Assembly: GCA_027627225.1 (NCBI GenBank)
Contig: CM051034.1
Span: 13,211,261 to 13,275,260 of the forward strand
Reading direction: 5' to 3'
Source of the DNA: Congeria kusceri
Lineage: Eukaryota > Mollusca > Bivalvia > Myida > Dreissenidae
DNA: 64,000 bases
A model generated the notes under the pieces. The model made no database searches. It had not been told where the DNA came from and worked only from the letters and a program-made list of their open reading frames with translations. Every line of letters begins with the position of its first letter. Positions within the stretch are counted from its first letter, which is position 1. Shown in pieces: positions 35,228 to 47,558 of this stretch. The translations under genes were made by a program, and so were the position numbers.

Positions 35228-38003
35228 GTCCATGAAGTTGGCTAGGTAATGGGTATTGGGTATTGGGTAATCAATATCTAGCCAGCCTCCAATACCCAGC
35301 TCGGTATTGGGCATTCAAGATACACCGAATATCGAGCCATGGATGAATACCTAGCTGGGTATTGGGTATTCGCGAAATACATGATGGCGAATATCTAGCC
35401 AGCACCCAATACCGAGCTCGGTATTGGGGATTAAAAACATACCGAATATCGAGCCAGGGCTGAATACCTAGCTGGTTATTGGGTATTCGCGCAATGCATG
35501 ACGGTGAATATCTAGCCAGCTTCCAATGCCCAGCTCGGCATTGGGGTTTCAACATATAACAAATATCGAGGCATGGATGAATACCTAGCTGGGTATTGGG
35601 TATTCGCGAAATACATGATGGCGAATATCTAGCCAGCAACCAATACCCAGCTCTGTATTGGGTATTCAAAATATACCGAATATCGAGCCAGGGCTAAATA
35701 CCTGGCTGGGTATTGGGTTTTTGCGCAATGCATGATGGTGAATATCTAGCCAGCCTCCAATACCCAGCTCGGTATTGGGGATTCAAAATATACCGAATAT
35801 CTAGCCAGGGATGAATACCTTGCTGGGCATTGGGTATTCGCGAAATACATTATGCGAATATCTAGCCAGCACCCAATGCCTAGCTCGGTATTGGGCATTC
35901 AAAGTACACCGAATATCGAGCCGTGGATGAATACCTAGCTGGGTATTGGGTATTCGCGAAATACATGATGCGAATATCTAGCAAGCACCCAATACCCAGC
36001 TCGGTATTGGGGATTCAAAATACACCGAACATAGAGCCATGGATGAATACCTACCTGGGTATTGGGTATTCGCGAAATACATGATGGCGAATATCAAGCC
36101 AGTCTTCAATGCCCAGCTCGGTATTGGGGATTCAAAATACACCGAATATCAAGCATGGATGAATACGTAGCTGGGTACCTAATAACGATATCGATATTGG
36201 GGCCTGGCTAGATCTTCACCATCATGTATTTCGCGAATACCCAATACCAAGCTAGGTATTCATCCCTGGTTCGATATTCGGAATAGCTTGAATCTCCCCA
36301 ATACCGAGCTGGGTATTGGAGGCTGGCCAGATATTCACCATCATGTATTTCGCATAAATACCCAATACCCAGCTAGGTATTCATCCATGGCTCGATATTC
36401 GGTATATTTTGAATACCGAATACCGAGCTGGGTATTGGAGGCTGGATAGATATTCGCCATTATGTACTTCGCGAATACCCAATATCTAGCTAGGTATTCA
36501 GCCCTGACTCGATATTCGCTATGTAAACCTAACATACCTAATAACGATATGGATATTGGAGCCTGGCTATATATTCGCCATAATATATTTTGCAAATACC
36601 CAATACCCAGCTATATATTCATCCCTGGCTCGATATATGGTATATTTTGAATACCGATTACCGAGCTGGGTATTCGAGGCTGGCTAGATATTCGCCATTA
36701 TGTATTTCGCGAATACCCAATACCCAGCTATGTATGCATCCCAGGTTCGATATTCGGAATAGCTGGAATCCCCAATTACGAACTGGGTATTGGAGGCTGG
36801 CCAGATATTCATCATCATGTATTTCGCATAAATATCCAATACCCAGCTAGGTATTGATCCGTGGCTCGATATTCGGTATATTTTAAATATCGAATACCGA
36901 GCTAGGTATTGGAGGCTGGATAGATATTCGCTTCATCTACTTCGCGAATACCCAATACTCAGCTAGGTATTCATCCCTGACTCGATATTCGGTATATTTT
37001 GAATAACCAATACCGAGCTGGGTATTGTAGGCTGGGCTGGCTATATATTCGCCATCATGTATTTCGCGAATACCCAATACCCAGCTAGGAACTTATCCCG
37101 GGCTCGATATTCTGTATATTTTGAATTCCCAATACCGAGCTGGGTATTGGAGGATGGCTAGATATTCGCCATCATGTATTTCACGAATACCAAATACCCA
37201 GCTAGGAACTCATCCCGGGCTCGAAATTCTGTATATTTTGAATACCCAATACCGAGCTAGGTATTGGAGGCTGGCTAGATATTCGCCATCATGTATTTCG
37301 CGAATACCAAATACCCAGCTAGGTATTCAGCCCTGGCTATATATTCGGATATTTTGAATACCCAATACCGAGCTGGGTTTTGGAGCTTGGTAATATATTC
37401 GCCATCATGTATTTCGCGAATACCCAATACCCAGCTAGGTATTTATCCCTGGCTCGAAATTCGGTATATGTTCAATACCGAATACCGAGCTGGATATTGG
37501 AGGCTCGCTAGATATTCGCCATCATGTATTTCGCGAATACCCAATGCCCAGCTAGGTATTCATTCTGGCTCAATATTCGGTATATTTTGAAAGCCCAATA
37601 CCGAGCTGGGTATTGGATGGTGGCTTGATATTCGCCATCATGTATTTCGCGAATACCCAATACGCAGCTAGGTATTCAGCCCTGGCTCGATATTCGGTAG
37701 ATTAGGGTATTGGAGGCTGGCTAGATATTCGCCATCATGTAGTTCGCATAAATACCCAATACCCAGCTAGGTATTCATCCCTGGCTCGATATTCGGTATA
37801 TTTTTGGATACCGAATACCGAGCTGGGTATTGGAGCTGGCTAGATATTCGCCATAATGTATTTCTTGAATACCCAATACCCAGCTAGGTATTTAGCCATG
37901 GTTCGATATTCGGTATATTTTGAATACCCAATACCGAGCTGGGTATTTGAGGCTGGCAAGATATTGAATACCCAATACCCATTACCTAGCCAACTTCACG
38001 GAC
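35228..38003. repeat. Palindromic satellite element, about 116-bp units in two opposed arms with matching outer ends
   Basis: The outer ends are inverted copies: gaagttggctaggtaatggg then tattgggtatt at the left, and aatacccaatacccattacc then tagccaacttc at the right. Between them are tandem units with ctggctagatattcgccatc, atgtatttcgcgaataccca and atacccagctaggtattcat. Units left of about 36190 are in one orientation (about 8) and units to the right in the other (about 15). Each unit also has small internal inverted motifs such as cccagctcggtattgg. Open frames in it are by-products. Confidence 0.88.
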
Positions 38004-38678
38004 CTTAAATGTATTATGTAGACTTTCTTACGGAACAATTAAATTGTTTTTAGCTTTGGGATGTACTTTTAATTAAGGTGTAAAAAACGTGTTTGTTTCT
38101 GGCTACCCGACCTACCCTAAAAATATGCCCCGACCCTAGAACATTTAATTGGGGTTGTCAGAAATTATTTTTTTGTTGTATTTACCTTTTACCAATAATT
38201 AAATGTTTGTTTGGATAAATAAGTGTTTTGTTTTTATAGTATCCACTTCAAAACAGTGTTTAAGGATAATACCGATATATTTTAACATTCATTTAGCTTT
38301 CGAATCATAAAGTTGACCAATTACCAAAGTAAAAAAAAAATCCCTACTTACCTACCCAATTGTTTTGGGCATGTAACATGCAAAACGTATTTTTTTTACG
38401 CCCTTAACCACCGAAAACAGAAACACATTTCACATTTCTAAAGCGTCTGTGTGAGTGTGAGGGGTGGGGGGGGGGGGGGGGCGTTATACTTTACGATCTA
38501 TTCTCTCTATATATAGCGCCAAAGTCCAGTTATTTGAAGACTTTTGTTTTCTAAATAAGTATTTCATTCAAAAGTAGCTTATTGTATGAGTGTAGTACTT
38601 AAAAAAAAAAACGGCAAATCCATATGTTTAAAACCATATTCATTAAATTTAGTACATATTATAATCCCATATTGGACC
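38004..38678. other. Spacer with G-run
   Basis: Contains a short G homopolymer run at about 38464-38481 and no gene. The stretch around 38095-38415 has a repeat-like look (cccgacctaccc, cctacctacccaat) but I could not define its ends. Confidence 0.4.
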
Positions 38679-38913
38679 TTAAAAGCAGCGTTTTATCGTA
38701 AAATTATCTGTATGCGAAAGCTGGTGATACCTCTTTAGTAAATCAGCACGTACATTAGTGTATTTTCCGTTCGTACCAAGCGTTTTCGAACATTATAAAA
38801 TGTCTTTCGTAAATAAAAAACTGTTTTCAATCGAATAAAAATCATTTACGTTAAAAACAAATTAATGCCAATTTAAGATGTATTGAATTATATCCTATGG
38901 ACTGCTGTTTTAA
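38679..38913. mobile_element. TTTAAAGCAGC foldback MITE, copy C (internally deleted)
   Basis: The right two-thirds (gtaaattatctgtatgcg-like, gtaccaagcgttttcgaac, aatgccaatttaagatg, ggactgctgttttaa) matches copies A and B. The left interior is missing. Confidence 0.75.
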
Positions 38914-39115
38914 GAGACCATATAACATAATTCTTTAACATATATTTATCATCTTTATATAGCTTCCATGTTTATCAGTTACTAGTGCAAAAATATTATT
39001 AATACATGAATAACTATATGCATATATAGTTATAGTATATAATATAGTTATTAAATAAATATAAACCTACAATTAATTATGATGTTATAAAAACACACTC
39101 GTAGGCAAAACATCT

Positions 39116-39351
39116 GGGCCCAGTTGCACAAAACTTTAACGGTCAGTTAAGCTAACGGCCTGTTAACTTTAGATGTAAATAAAACTAATATTACAAGCAT
39201 CTCGCTTATGAAGCATTTGACAATTATTTGAGCATATCAGTTTATTTAAAATAAATGCAAATTTTAAAATTTATTATTTACATCAAAAACCTCATCTTAA
39301 AGTTAATGGCTGTTAGCTTAATTTTCCTTTAAAGTTTTGAGCAACTGGGCC
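39116..39351. mobile_element. GGGCCCAGTTGCACAAAAC-type MITE, copy 2
   Basis: The ends gggcccagttgcacaaaac and gttttgagcaactgggcc are inverted over about 18 bp. The interior matches copy 1 (15186-15430). Confidence 0.87.
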
Positions 39352-39711
39352 TTGATAAATTTGTAATTATAAATGCATTAACCGCAATACCTGTGCAGCG
39401 CTGTGTGTAATCACTTCGTACGTAGGAAAGAAAGTATGAGAAACACACACGTACTGTTCACACACGTATAGCTCTCAATAAATCAACCGGACTCTTCAAA
39501 TTCGGCGTTGATACGAGAATACTGGGATTCGACTTGTGTGGAGAAGAGTTTCATAAAATAAAACTGAAAATGAAATGTTTACATGACGCGTGGTCAGCAC
39601 AGCGGGGACTGACATATTTATGTGCTGCGAAAAGTAAGGAGAGATATCCAATGCGTACATGCTTTGCGCATAACAGTGTTAATTTAATGCATACATCTAA
39701 CAGTTTCCTTT

Positions 39712-39862
39712 ATAAAAGCAGCGTTACCTTTATAAAAGCAGCTTTACCTTTATAAAAGCAGCGTTACCTTTATAAAAGCAGCGTTACCTTTATAAAAGCA
39801 GCGTTACCTTTATAAAAGCAGCGTTACCTTTATAAAAGCAGCGTTACCTTTATAAAAGCAGT
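39712..39862. repeat. 20-bp tandem repeat, about 8 copies
   Basis: The unit is tttataaaagcagcgttacc. It is highly homogeneous, suggesting recent expansion. Confidence 0.95.
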
Positions 39863-39929
39863 ATGACAACGAAAAGAATGTGTTGTATAGATTCACTTTA
39901 ATATTTGTTTAATATTTATTTAAGAAATA

Positions 39930-40102
39930 ATTGACGGGTAACTGTTGGTTATTGCGGTAATAACCAACTGTTTGGAGGTCCGATGCGTAGGAATTAAACC
40001 ACGAGGGCGGAAGCCCGAGTGGATTGATAACGAGCATCGGAACAACAAACCGTTGGTTATTACCGTAATAATCAACTGGTACCCGTTAATTATTTCGATT
40101 CT
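39930..40102. repeat. Nested palindrome element
   Basis: The outer arms are inverted (attgacgggtaactgttgg and actggtacccgttaatta). Each arm contains its own near-perfect hairpin (ttggttattgcggtaataac; ttggttattaccgtaataat). The centre has the small hairpin agggcggaagccc. Confidence 0.7.
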
Positions 40103-41480
40103 AACACGATCTTATATAAAACTCGTAGTTTTAAATGTTATGAATGAGAACTATATGTATCTATACTCCGCCCATTTTCCGAGAAGAGCATTCACACGTG
40201 CGTTTCAGTGACGTCAATAAATCATAACAATTCAAAATAACGTTAGCTTTATTGATAAACATTGAGCGAATGACGTCATACTTATCGATATAATACAGTG
40301 AAAATATGATGCTAAAAGCGCAAATTAAAGGCATATTTTTAACAAAACGTAAACGTTTTTGTGAACTTAAGTATAAAATATATAGTACAAGTGTGGTTTT
40401 ATTGTGATACAAATTGCAGAAAATTATTTGTTTGTCACAATTTGCTATCACGCAATTAAGCACGTGCATTTTACGACACAATTTCTTCGAATGTCTGGAA
40501 CTATTTTCAAAACATTAGGCTCCGTCCATTATTTGTTGCAGAATAACCCACAGTTAGTTTCCTTCTTTATCTATGCATCACTAGACGCGTGCCGTGATAG
40601 AATATTTGTTATATGGTTCTTTATATCTGTTTTTATGCAATAATATGCATAACAGTCCAACATGTCGACTAATCCTGAACGCGCCGAAATAGCCAATGGA
40701 GCGTTAACATTTGGGGAATCAATTGTTAGTGGCCTGCAAAGTAAAAGTAGGTCACGCGATTCAATCTTTCGCAATCACTCTACAAAGGCCAACAAAATTT
40801 TTTGTGTGATTCGGGCAACGGTCTCAAAAAAGCTAGGTAGGGTAGGGATTAATTTTTTTTTTTTTTTTTTTTTAAAGTTGTTTTTAAGTGTAGCAATAAA
40901 TGCCAAACGAATGACAAGCACCTAACCGGCAATACTATTCATCCATGAAGAGATACAGAATACTCACTTAATAATATAAAGCGTCTTTTGACAACAAATT
41001 GACTGCAATTTATTAATTTTAAACTAAAGTATGGAAAATCGAGCGAGCGCTCTGATCTATAAATGAACATGTTTATTTATAGCTCTTTGTATCGTATGAC
41101 TTTCTTTTGACTCAGTAGGCTACGAAGCAATAACAATTGCTGCTCCTAACTACTACGCCCCATCGGTTATTCTGGCCCGTTGCAGTTTGACTTTTTAATT
41201 GGCATGTATATAATTCCGTTTGCATAAGATAATTAGCTCGAACAAAATATTTTGTTCGTTACTTACAAATAAGTTTTTATTATGATGTCGTATACCACTG
41301 AACAAGGAGCCACATTATAAAGTTTAAAGGTTGGAAATTCAATACCTAACTTCATTAAAATAAATGTTTGCTTTTTAGCAAAAATGCGCTCATACTTCAC
41401 ATGCTTTTAGTTTCTTTTGTCGCAAACAGTTTTTCTACTGTGTCAGCGTTTTGATTACTGATATGGGATCCCAAAATACG
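40103..41480. other. No certain gene; possible small exon at 40662
   Basis: An ATG at 40662 opens MSTNPERAEIANGALTFGES then IVSGLQSKSR before a possible donor gtcacg. It resembles a first exon but I recognise no family and cannot find its partner with confidence. A T-run is at about 40853-40873. Confidence 0.3.
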
Positions 41481-41486
41481 ACTTTC

Positions 41487-42287
41487 AGTTTCGCATTTTT
41501 TCTGCTGCAATAACCTCACGCGATATCCTCGGATACAAAGCAATCTACACTGTTAAAGAGCGGGTTAGCATCAAGGATGTGGCTGGTGGCATTTACAGGT
41601 TGGTGATGTTGTTTACTAACTTAATGTTTCGTCTTATAAACACGTTAAATGTAAACAGTGCAGTTATGGTAATCCACGATACTAGTTTAAACACAATGAA
41701 GTTTTACTGTATTTTTCTTTTTATCAAAATAAACGGTACAAACTACACTTTTAGTTGGTATAAAATGCACTTAACCGATTCTAAACAACGTTCAATGACA
41801 GAAAATCATATACAGGTAGGAGGTACTTGTAATAAGGACTGTATTTGTGTAAAACACACAACATGCAATACTTAATTAAACTGTAATTCGTTATTTCTCG
41901 AGCCGTTTCAAATCTATGCTATGCTTTACAAAGCCGTGTATTTTTATTTTAGAAACAAAACATCGAGCACTTGTTATAGAGAGCACTCCATGTCTAACAT
42001 CGGGAAAAGGATATAGAAGTGGTGGCAGTGGCGGTGCTATTGGAGCTGGTGGTGGTGGTGGCGGCGCTGGTGGTGGAGGAGGCGGGGGCGGTGTGGGCGG
42101 CGGTGGGGGCGGAGGTGGAGGCGGTGGCGGTGGTGGGGGCGGAGGTGGGGGCGGCGGCGGAGGTGGGGGCGGAGGTGGGGGCGGCGGCGGGGGCGGCGGC
42201 GGCGGTGGGGGTGGCGGCGGCGGGGGCGGTGGAGGTGGTGGCGGCGGCGGAGGTGGTGGCGGTGGCGGTGGTGGTGGCGGTGGATAA
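41487..42287 (+). CDS. Possible two-exon Gly-rich reading frame
   Basis: A candidate exon ends at 41598 (gcatttacag before gttggt). A second has a good acceptor (tttttattttag, exon from 41953) and encodes ETKHRALVIESTPCLTSGKG then YRSGGSGGAIGAGG and roughly 90 Gly codons to a TAA. The Gly tract is mostly GGN and could be a simple expansion. Pairing of the two exons is a guess. It lies in the long first intron of the pseudogene, same strand. Confidence 0.3.
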
Positions 42288-42312
42288 GGCGGTGGCGGTG
42301 GTGGTGGCCACA
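42018..42312. repeat. GGN-codon low-complexity tract 1
   Basis: Interrupted (ggtggcggc)n. Its 3' flank (gatgacgatgtaaaaaagac) resembles the flank of tract 2. Confidence 0.9.
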
Positions 42313-42760
42313 GGTGATGACGATGTAAAAAAGACGAATAACAGGTGGTGGTGAAGACGGAATGTGTTCAACTCCGTACTGTTCAAAGGCTGTATTGTGA
42401 GATGTTTACATTAATGCATAAAGACCTTTTTATCAGCACCTTATCTCGTAATATAATATAGAAAACGATTTAAAGAACTGAACCTGAGTCACTGAAGCGC
42501 TTATTGTAGAGGCATTTTGTACACATGTTCTTCATTTCTTTTGTAAATTGTGCAATACTTATAACGTTTCTGATAAAAGAATATAACACGTTCAGCTTTG
42601 TATAATGTGTGCATTCATGTATGGTTTAACATGTCGTAAATATAATATAAATAAAATAACCACTTTGTGTTATTTTTACATGCATTCAACAAACAATTAA
42701 TTTGTCATATACGGCGGGTATGTCACTTTAAGGTAATATAATAAATAGAAGATATTTGTT

Positions 42761-43050
42761 TGTTTCGGTCGAATAGCGATTTTAATTCACGAGTGATTGT
42801 AGAAATTTATATTTTCACGAGTTAATACAAAGTTGATATTGTACCGAAACCAACAAATTTTCTGTTTATTGTATGCTTTTCAACCGTTTTTTTCTTTTCA
42901 TTTTAAATTGCTGTCTAAGTGCTTTTTTTTGGAAAATGTCGCGGGACTCATTTGACAATTTTGAGTCCGGCATCGTTGACAGTCCGTTTCATTTACTGTT
43001 TTCAATCGGGAACCAGTATGAAACAGCAAAAATAATCAGACTGGTAATTA
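42761..43050. repeat. Interspersed repeat, copy 1
   Basis: Shares with 59958-60178, same orientation, the blocks cgagtgattgtagaaattta, tcgcgggactcatttgac, ccggcatcgttgac and atcgggaaccagtatgaaac. Class not identified. Confidence 0.75.
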
Positions 43051-43059
43051 TTATAATTA

Positions 43060-43360
43060 TAATTTTTGTAATTATCATTATTATTATTATTATGACGATG
43101 ATATTGGTGGTGGTGATGATGATGATGATTATGATAATGATGATATAATTAGTATATTGGAGTTGATTTATCATGCTGGCGATTATGTGGTTCATGATTG
43201 CCCAGATGATGATGATGATTATGATAATGAATGATCATAACAATGATGATGATGATGGGGATGAAAATCATAACGATCTTGGTAAATGATGGTTATGACA
43301 ACGATTCTAGTGATGATACTGGTGATGATAACTATGATAATGACGATATAAACTTATTGA
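43060..43360. repeat. ATT/GAT microsatellite-rich stretch
   Basis: Interrupted (att)n runs into (gatgat)n and (atgatg)n to about 43345. Confidence 0.85.
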
Positions 43361-43642
43361 CGGTGTGAGTGAATAAATGTACGAACTAGTAAGACAGGCA
43401 GCGAGTAGTTTTACAAGCAAATTAGTCCGTATTGCATTAAAAAAATATGTAAATCATTGGGATTCCCAACATCTAAATATAGCAATTCGTCAGCACGCTA
43501 ATATTCACTGACGAATAGCCTACGTGAAGATAAAATTCCTAGTATGATGTGTATTACTCATTCTATACACAGAGGATGACGTACCATTAATCAGTCTAAT
43601 ATTAAGTTAATACTGACAGTATAATTTATTTCTGTTAAATAA

Positions 43643-44410
43643 CGGCGGTGGTGGTGGTGGAGGCGGTGGTGGTTGTGGCGGCGGTAATGGTGGTGGAGGC
43701 GGCGGTGGTGGAGGCGGTGGTGGAGGTTGAGGCGGTGGGGGTGGCGGTGGTGGCGGCGGCGGTGGTGGCGGCGGCGGTGGAGACGGCGTTGGTGGCGGCG
43801 TTGGTGGCGGTGGCGGTGGTGGAGGCGGTGGTGGTGAAGGCGGTGGTGGTGGAGGAGGTGGTGGTGGTGGTGGTGGTGGTGGTGGTGGTGGTGGTGGTGG
43901 TGGTGGTGGTGGTGGCGGTGGTGGTGGCGGTGGTGGTGGCCGAGATGGTTCTGGCGGCGGTGGCGGTGGTGGCGGTGGTTGTGGTGGTGATGGCGGAGGC
44001 GGTGTTGGCGGCGGTGGTGGTGGAGGCGGTTGTGGTGGCGGTGGTGGTGGAGGCGGTGGTGGTGGCGGCGGTGGTGGCGGCGGCGTTGGCGGTGATGGTT
44101 GCGGTGATGGTGGAGGAGGTGGTGGTGAAGGAGGTGGTGGTTGTGGTGGCGGTGTTTGTGGTTTTGGCGGTGGTGGTGGTAGCGGTGATGGTTCTAGCAG
44201 CGGTTGTGGTGGTGGCGGTGGTTGTGGTTGTGGTGGCTGTGGCGGTGGTGGCGGCGGTGATGGTGGAGGCGGTGGTGGTGGCGGTGGTTGCAGTGGTGGC
44301 GGCGGTGGTGGTGGCTGTGGTGGCGGTGGCGGCGTTGGTGTTCGAGGCGGTGGAGGCGGTGGTGGTGGAGGCGGTGGTGGGTGCGGCGGTGGTGGCGGCG
44401 GTAGTGGCGA
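43643..44410. repeat. GGN-codon low-complexity tract 2
   Basis: About 770 bp of interrupted (ggtggtggc)n including a pure (ggt)n run near 43857-43910. The valine-rich, glycine-rich and histidine-rich open frames across it are composition effects. The 3' flank (gttatggggatatgaaaaag) resembles that of tract 1. Confidence 0.92.
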
Positions 44411-44559
44411 TGGCAGGTTATGGGGATATGAAAAAGACCAATACCTGGTGGGGCTTCCACGGGCGGCGGAAAATATTTAAGGCTAAAATCTATTGAATGA
44501 CCGACATCAGTGACAACATGATTGAAAGTTAATCACGCGACTTGATCATTTAAAAACAG

Positions 44560-44728
44560 TACAGAACCGGCTACGACTACGCATGCGCGTCGCTCTACTG
44601 CTACGACGCCGTCTACCTACGTCAGTGCACGTTCAGCGTTCCGCCGCCAGACGGCACGTTGTGCGGTAACGGCAAGTGGTGTGACGCTCACAGCTGTGGC
44701 GCCAACAGGGAAGCTCCAGCCACTTCCG
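44560..44728 (+). pseudogene. Pseudogene block 2 (matches gene exon 3)
   Basis: 169 nt, open, acceptor aaacag. It encodes YRTGYDYACASLYCYDAVYL through DGTLCGNGKWCDAHSCGANR. It is the best preserved ADAMTS-type Cys-rich piece of the copy. Confidence 0.87.
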
Positions 44729-45140
44729 GTACTGGCAAAGGGTCGTTTTTATGTTTTCATGGAACTTACGTTTGCCCATCTTGCGAATATCTAAAGTTGT
44801 CAGTTTCGCTTTTAAGACCAAAACCGTACACTGGTATATTTGAAGTAACAAGAAATTTAATACAATTAACACGTTTTTCTTTTGTTCATGACGCTTATAA
44901 CTGAAATATATCCTATAGTTATGTGAAACTTATTTTTAGAATTCCATATCTAAACAATATTCACATGTGTGCTACTATGGCTTTCCAATTTTGTTCTTGA
45001 TGTCATGTGATGTGAGTAACGATTATTACACACTAGTATGCTAACATTATGAATGTGTGGAGGTGTGAACGAAGACCCTTCCGTCTGAATTAATAAGCCA
45101 AACCAAACAATTATATTCCATCTTTCTGTCAAATTTCAAG

Positions 45141-45296
45141 ACGCGTGTCCACTCGGTGATTCCACCAAACCGGATGTTCTAATGAACAAAAACTGCAATG
45201 AGCTCGTTGCTATGCGACCAAACTTCTGTCTGCTACTGGAAGTAGGGAACACCTTGTGCTGCGATATTTGTGCGGCTTTTTAATGGTTGACCCCAG
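45141..45296 (+). pseudogene. Pseudogene block 3 with premature TAA
   Basis: 156 nt, same length as its partner. It reads DACPLGDSTKPDVLMNKNC ... LCCDICAAF and then TAA at 45281-45283, where the sister gene has an Asn codon. Confidence 0.88.
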
Positions 45297-45686
45297 GTAC
45301 ATTTGTTCAAATGCACAGCTACTTGTATGTTAAGAATATTCGCTTAAATGTTTACTACGTGGTAATCGGTAGACGTCAACATATTTAAAATCATGACACC
45401 CAAACATGGTAAATCAAGAGATGACAAAATATCGACTTAGCCCCAAATGTATACGCAGACATTATATTACTACCAAGTTATTATATTTATTATGTAGTAC
45501 TATTGTCGATACCAGTCCTGTCTATAGACGTTTCACTTTCGTTCTCTAACGAAGTAAATCAATTGAGTTTCCCATTATTTAATTGTTTAGAGTGATAAAT
45601 AGGCAAATTCGTAAGTTTGAAAACATTTTCACTAATTATCATGGAACGCATTGTGTAAATATAAAATGACTTCTTGCATCGCACAG

Positions 45687-45886
45687 ACACCTTCTTCGGG
45701 CCGCCGATGAGCGCCGACGACGATTGCTAGTCCATCTACGGACCCCAGTCCTACTTCTGCCGAACGGACCCCAACTACCGGGTCGACTTCTCCGGCATCT
45801 GTTTGGACATGCACTGCTACAACCCATCCACCGCCACGTGCGACCCACTTCCGGCCAGTGACGGGGTTCCGTGTGCCAGCGGCAAG
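45687..45886 (+). pseudogene. Pseudogene block 4 with premature TAG
   Basis: 200 nt, same length as its partner. GACGATTGCTAG puts a stop at 45728-45730 where the sister reads a Lys codon. Beyond it SIYGPQSYFCRTDPNYRVD is still recognisable. Confidence 0.88.
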
Positions 45887-46161
45887 GTTGTCAGGTCTTC
45901 CTATGAGTTTTTTTTTTGTAATCCAGAATTTATTATGTTTTTCACTAACTACTTATCTTTACAACAAATATTTTTAGTATCAGTTCTTCAAACTTCAGTC
46001 AACATATGAAAAAACATACCGATCTTCTACAGTGAATATTCATACGGATACAGTAGTTTCTAGCAAATTTGAACTGGATAATGTAGTTATCTTTTTCTCT
46101 CATTGCATGCAACTGTGTTTGCATGTAAGTTTGTCCAAAACATGTGTCAGTTCAACCTTAG

Positions 46162-46188
46162 CGTCCGACGATCCTGTGGCAGCTATAG
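46162..46188 (+). other. Conserved block resembling a micro-exon (pseudogene copy)
   Basis: cgtccgacgatcctgtggc with preceding cttag and following gtaata. It matches 59606-59626 on the other strand. See that entry for the phase problem. Confidence 0.35.
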
Positions 46189-46613
46189 GTAATATTGGCG
46201 CTTAGTATACGGATACTTGTCTTATTATTATGTTTAACATTCCCCAAATCGTGTACATTATTTATCAAAGTGAAAATGGCAGAAACATGGAAAATAGCTC
46301 ACTTCAAAGCTTTAAAGTGTATACATTAGGAAGATAACACTGTAATGTTTACACTTCTCCTTGCGTTGTGAGATAAAGGTATTTGTTGACAAACTAAAAA
46401 CTTGGCCACAAATAAACAGTATTAAAAAGATATTATTCTACAGTCATCTGGGTCATTTTGTTTCCATATTATTTTAAAACATAGTAATGAAAACATTGAG
46501 TTGAAGTCATTTTTTTTCAATTTCATATATTTACATTTACGTATGTACTTCATATAACGTACTTGTGTTTCTCTTAATCAAACTCAACTACGAAAACCGT
46601 CTTCTTCTCACAG

Positions 46614-46711
46614 ACTGTCTCTATGGCAACAGTACATCGCCAAATATTGTTCGCAGTACGAGGCCGGATGTTGCGCGTCTTGTCTGCGCCACAAGAACAC
46701 TTCCTTTTCCG
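46614..46711 (+). pseudogene. Pseudogene block 5, 37-nt deletion
   Basis: After ctgtctctatggcaacagta the block jumps to the sequence matching IAKYCNQYEAGCC. The frame is broken and the donor has changed from gtaaga to gttaga. Confidence 0.85.
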
Positions 46712-46933
46712 GTTAGACGCCGCCTTTCTGTAAAATTGAACGTCTTTATAAAGATGGAGTATTTTTATCAGTGAAATAGTTTTCAAATTGTTAAGGTGAT
46801 TTTTTTGTCGATTACAACTCTTAGTTAACACACTGTCTTATATTTCCTGATTAGGAACCAGAATGTTTAAAATCAGTATAATATTCCGCCCTGATTATAG
46901 AGCGTGTCGTCCTTTAATTTACCTTGCAATTTA

Positions 46934-47250
46934 TGCACCTATCAATATTTTCATCCAGGGGGAAGCGGCGGGAATATACGGGACTTCAGACTGAAAGCAA
47001 TTCCCAACAGGCGGGAAATTGACACGCCGAATGATTCCGGTTCCCGGGAAATACACTGTTCGGATTTTGGATCCCGGTTATATTGGCCCCCGGGTTTGAT
47101 ACACCAATTAAGCATCCCCCATTGAGGGGATTTAGACAAAAATGCTGGACCCTAGGGTGGGATATTAGATCCTCCAAAGTACAATTAGTCAAATTCCCCT
47201 GGGTTTGCCCGCCGCTCCCCCCCCCCCGGGGGGAAATATTGATAAGTGCA
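46934..47250. mobile_element. G/C-rich foldback element, copy 1
   Basis: The ends tgcacctatcaatattttc and aaatattgataagtgca are inverted, followed inward by gaagcggcggg / cccgccgctcccc. Internal ggaattgacacgccgaatg-like and cccgggaaat motifs are shared with the two other copies. Confidence 0.82.
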
Positions 47251-47330
47251 TTACCATGTGAAAATTGTGGTTAAAACGTGCGACATTACATCACAGTTAC
47301 ATTTAATAATTCTTTTGTGTGACGTCACAG

Positions 47331-47435
47331 GTTGTGAGAATAAGAAGAAAGACGGCGCCATTAAGGCCACGTGTCTCAATAACCCCGTGAATTGCTGTGA
47401 CACGTGCGCCCACCTGAACACCACCGGCAATCCAG
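47331..47435 (+). pseudogene. Pseudogene block 6, 30-nt deletion
   Basis: An in-frame loss removes YGDVTPVECQ, including one of the six module cysteines. The rest (NKKKDGAIKATCLNNPVNCC) is intact, with donor gtatgt. Confidence 0.85.
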
Positions 47436-47558
47436 GTATGTTTGTTTTCAAGTGTATCTAGTTTTATAAATGATTAACCTAGGTTGGTCGAGCACGAGCG
47501 CAATGTTGATGAGAACAAATACATTTGCTAACTGGCACAAATGTTCAATAGCATAATG

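Noticed and set aside
35048..37590. Tyr/Arg/Pro-rich open frames in the palindromic array
   Set aside because: They recur on both strands with the satellite unit and have no gene signals.
39712..39862. 20-bp TTTATAAAAGCAGCGTTACC repeats as a run of TATA-box promoters
   Set aside because: Perfect tandem copies with no downstream transcription unit; a simple tandem repeat explains them.
43648..44496. A 282-codon Val/Ala-rich open frame
   Set aside because: It is a frame shadow of a GGT/GGC repeat; all frames of this composition stay open.
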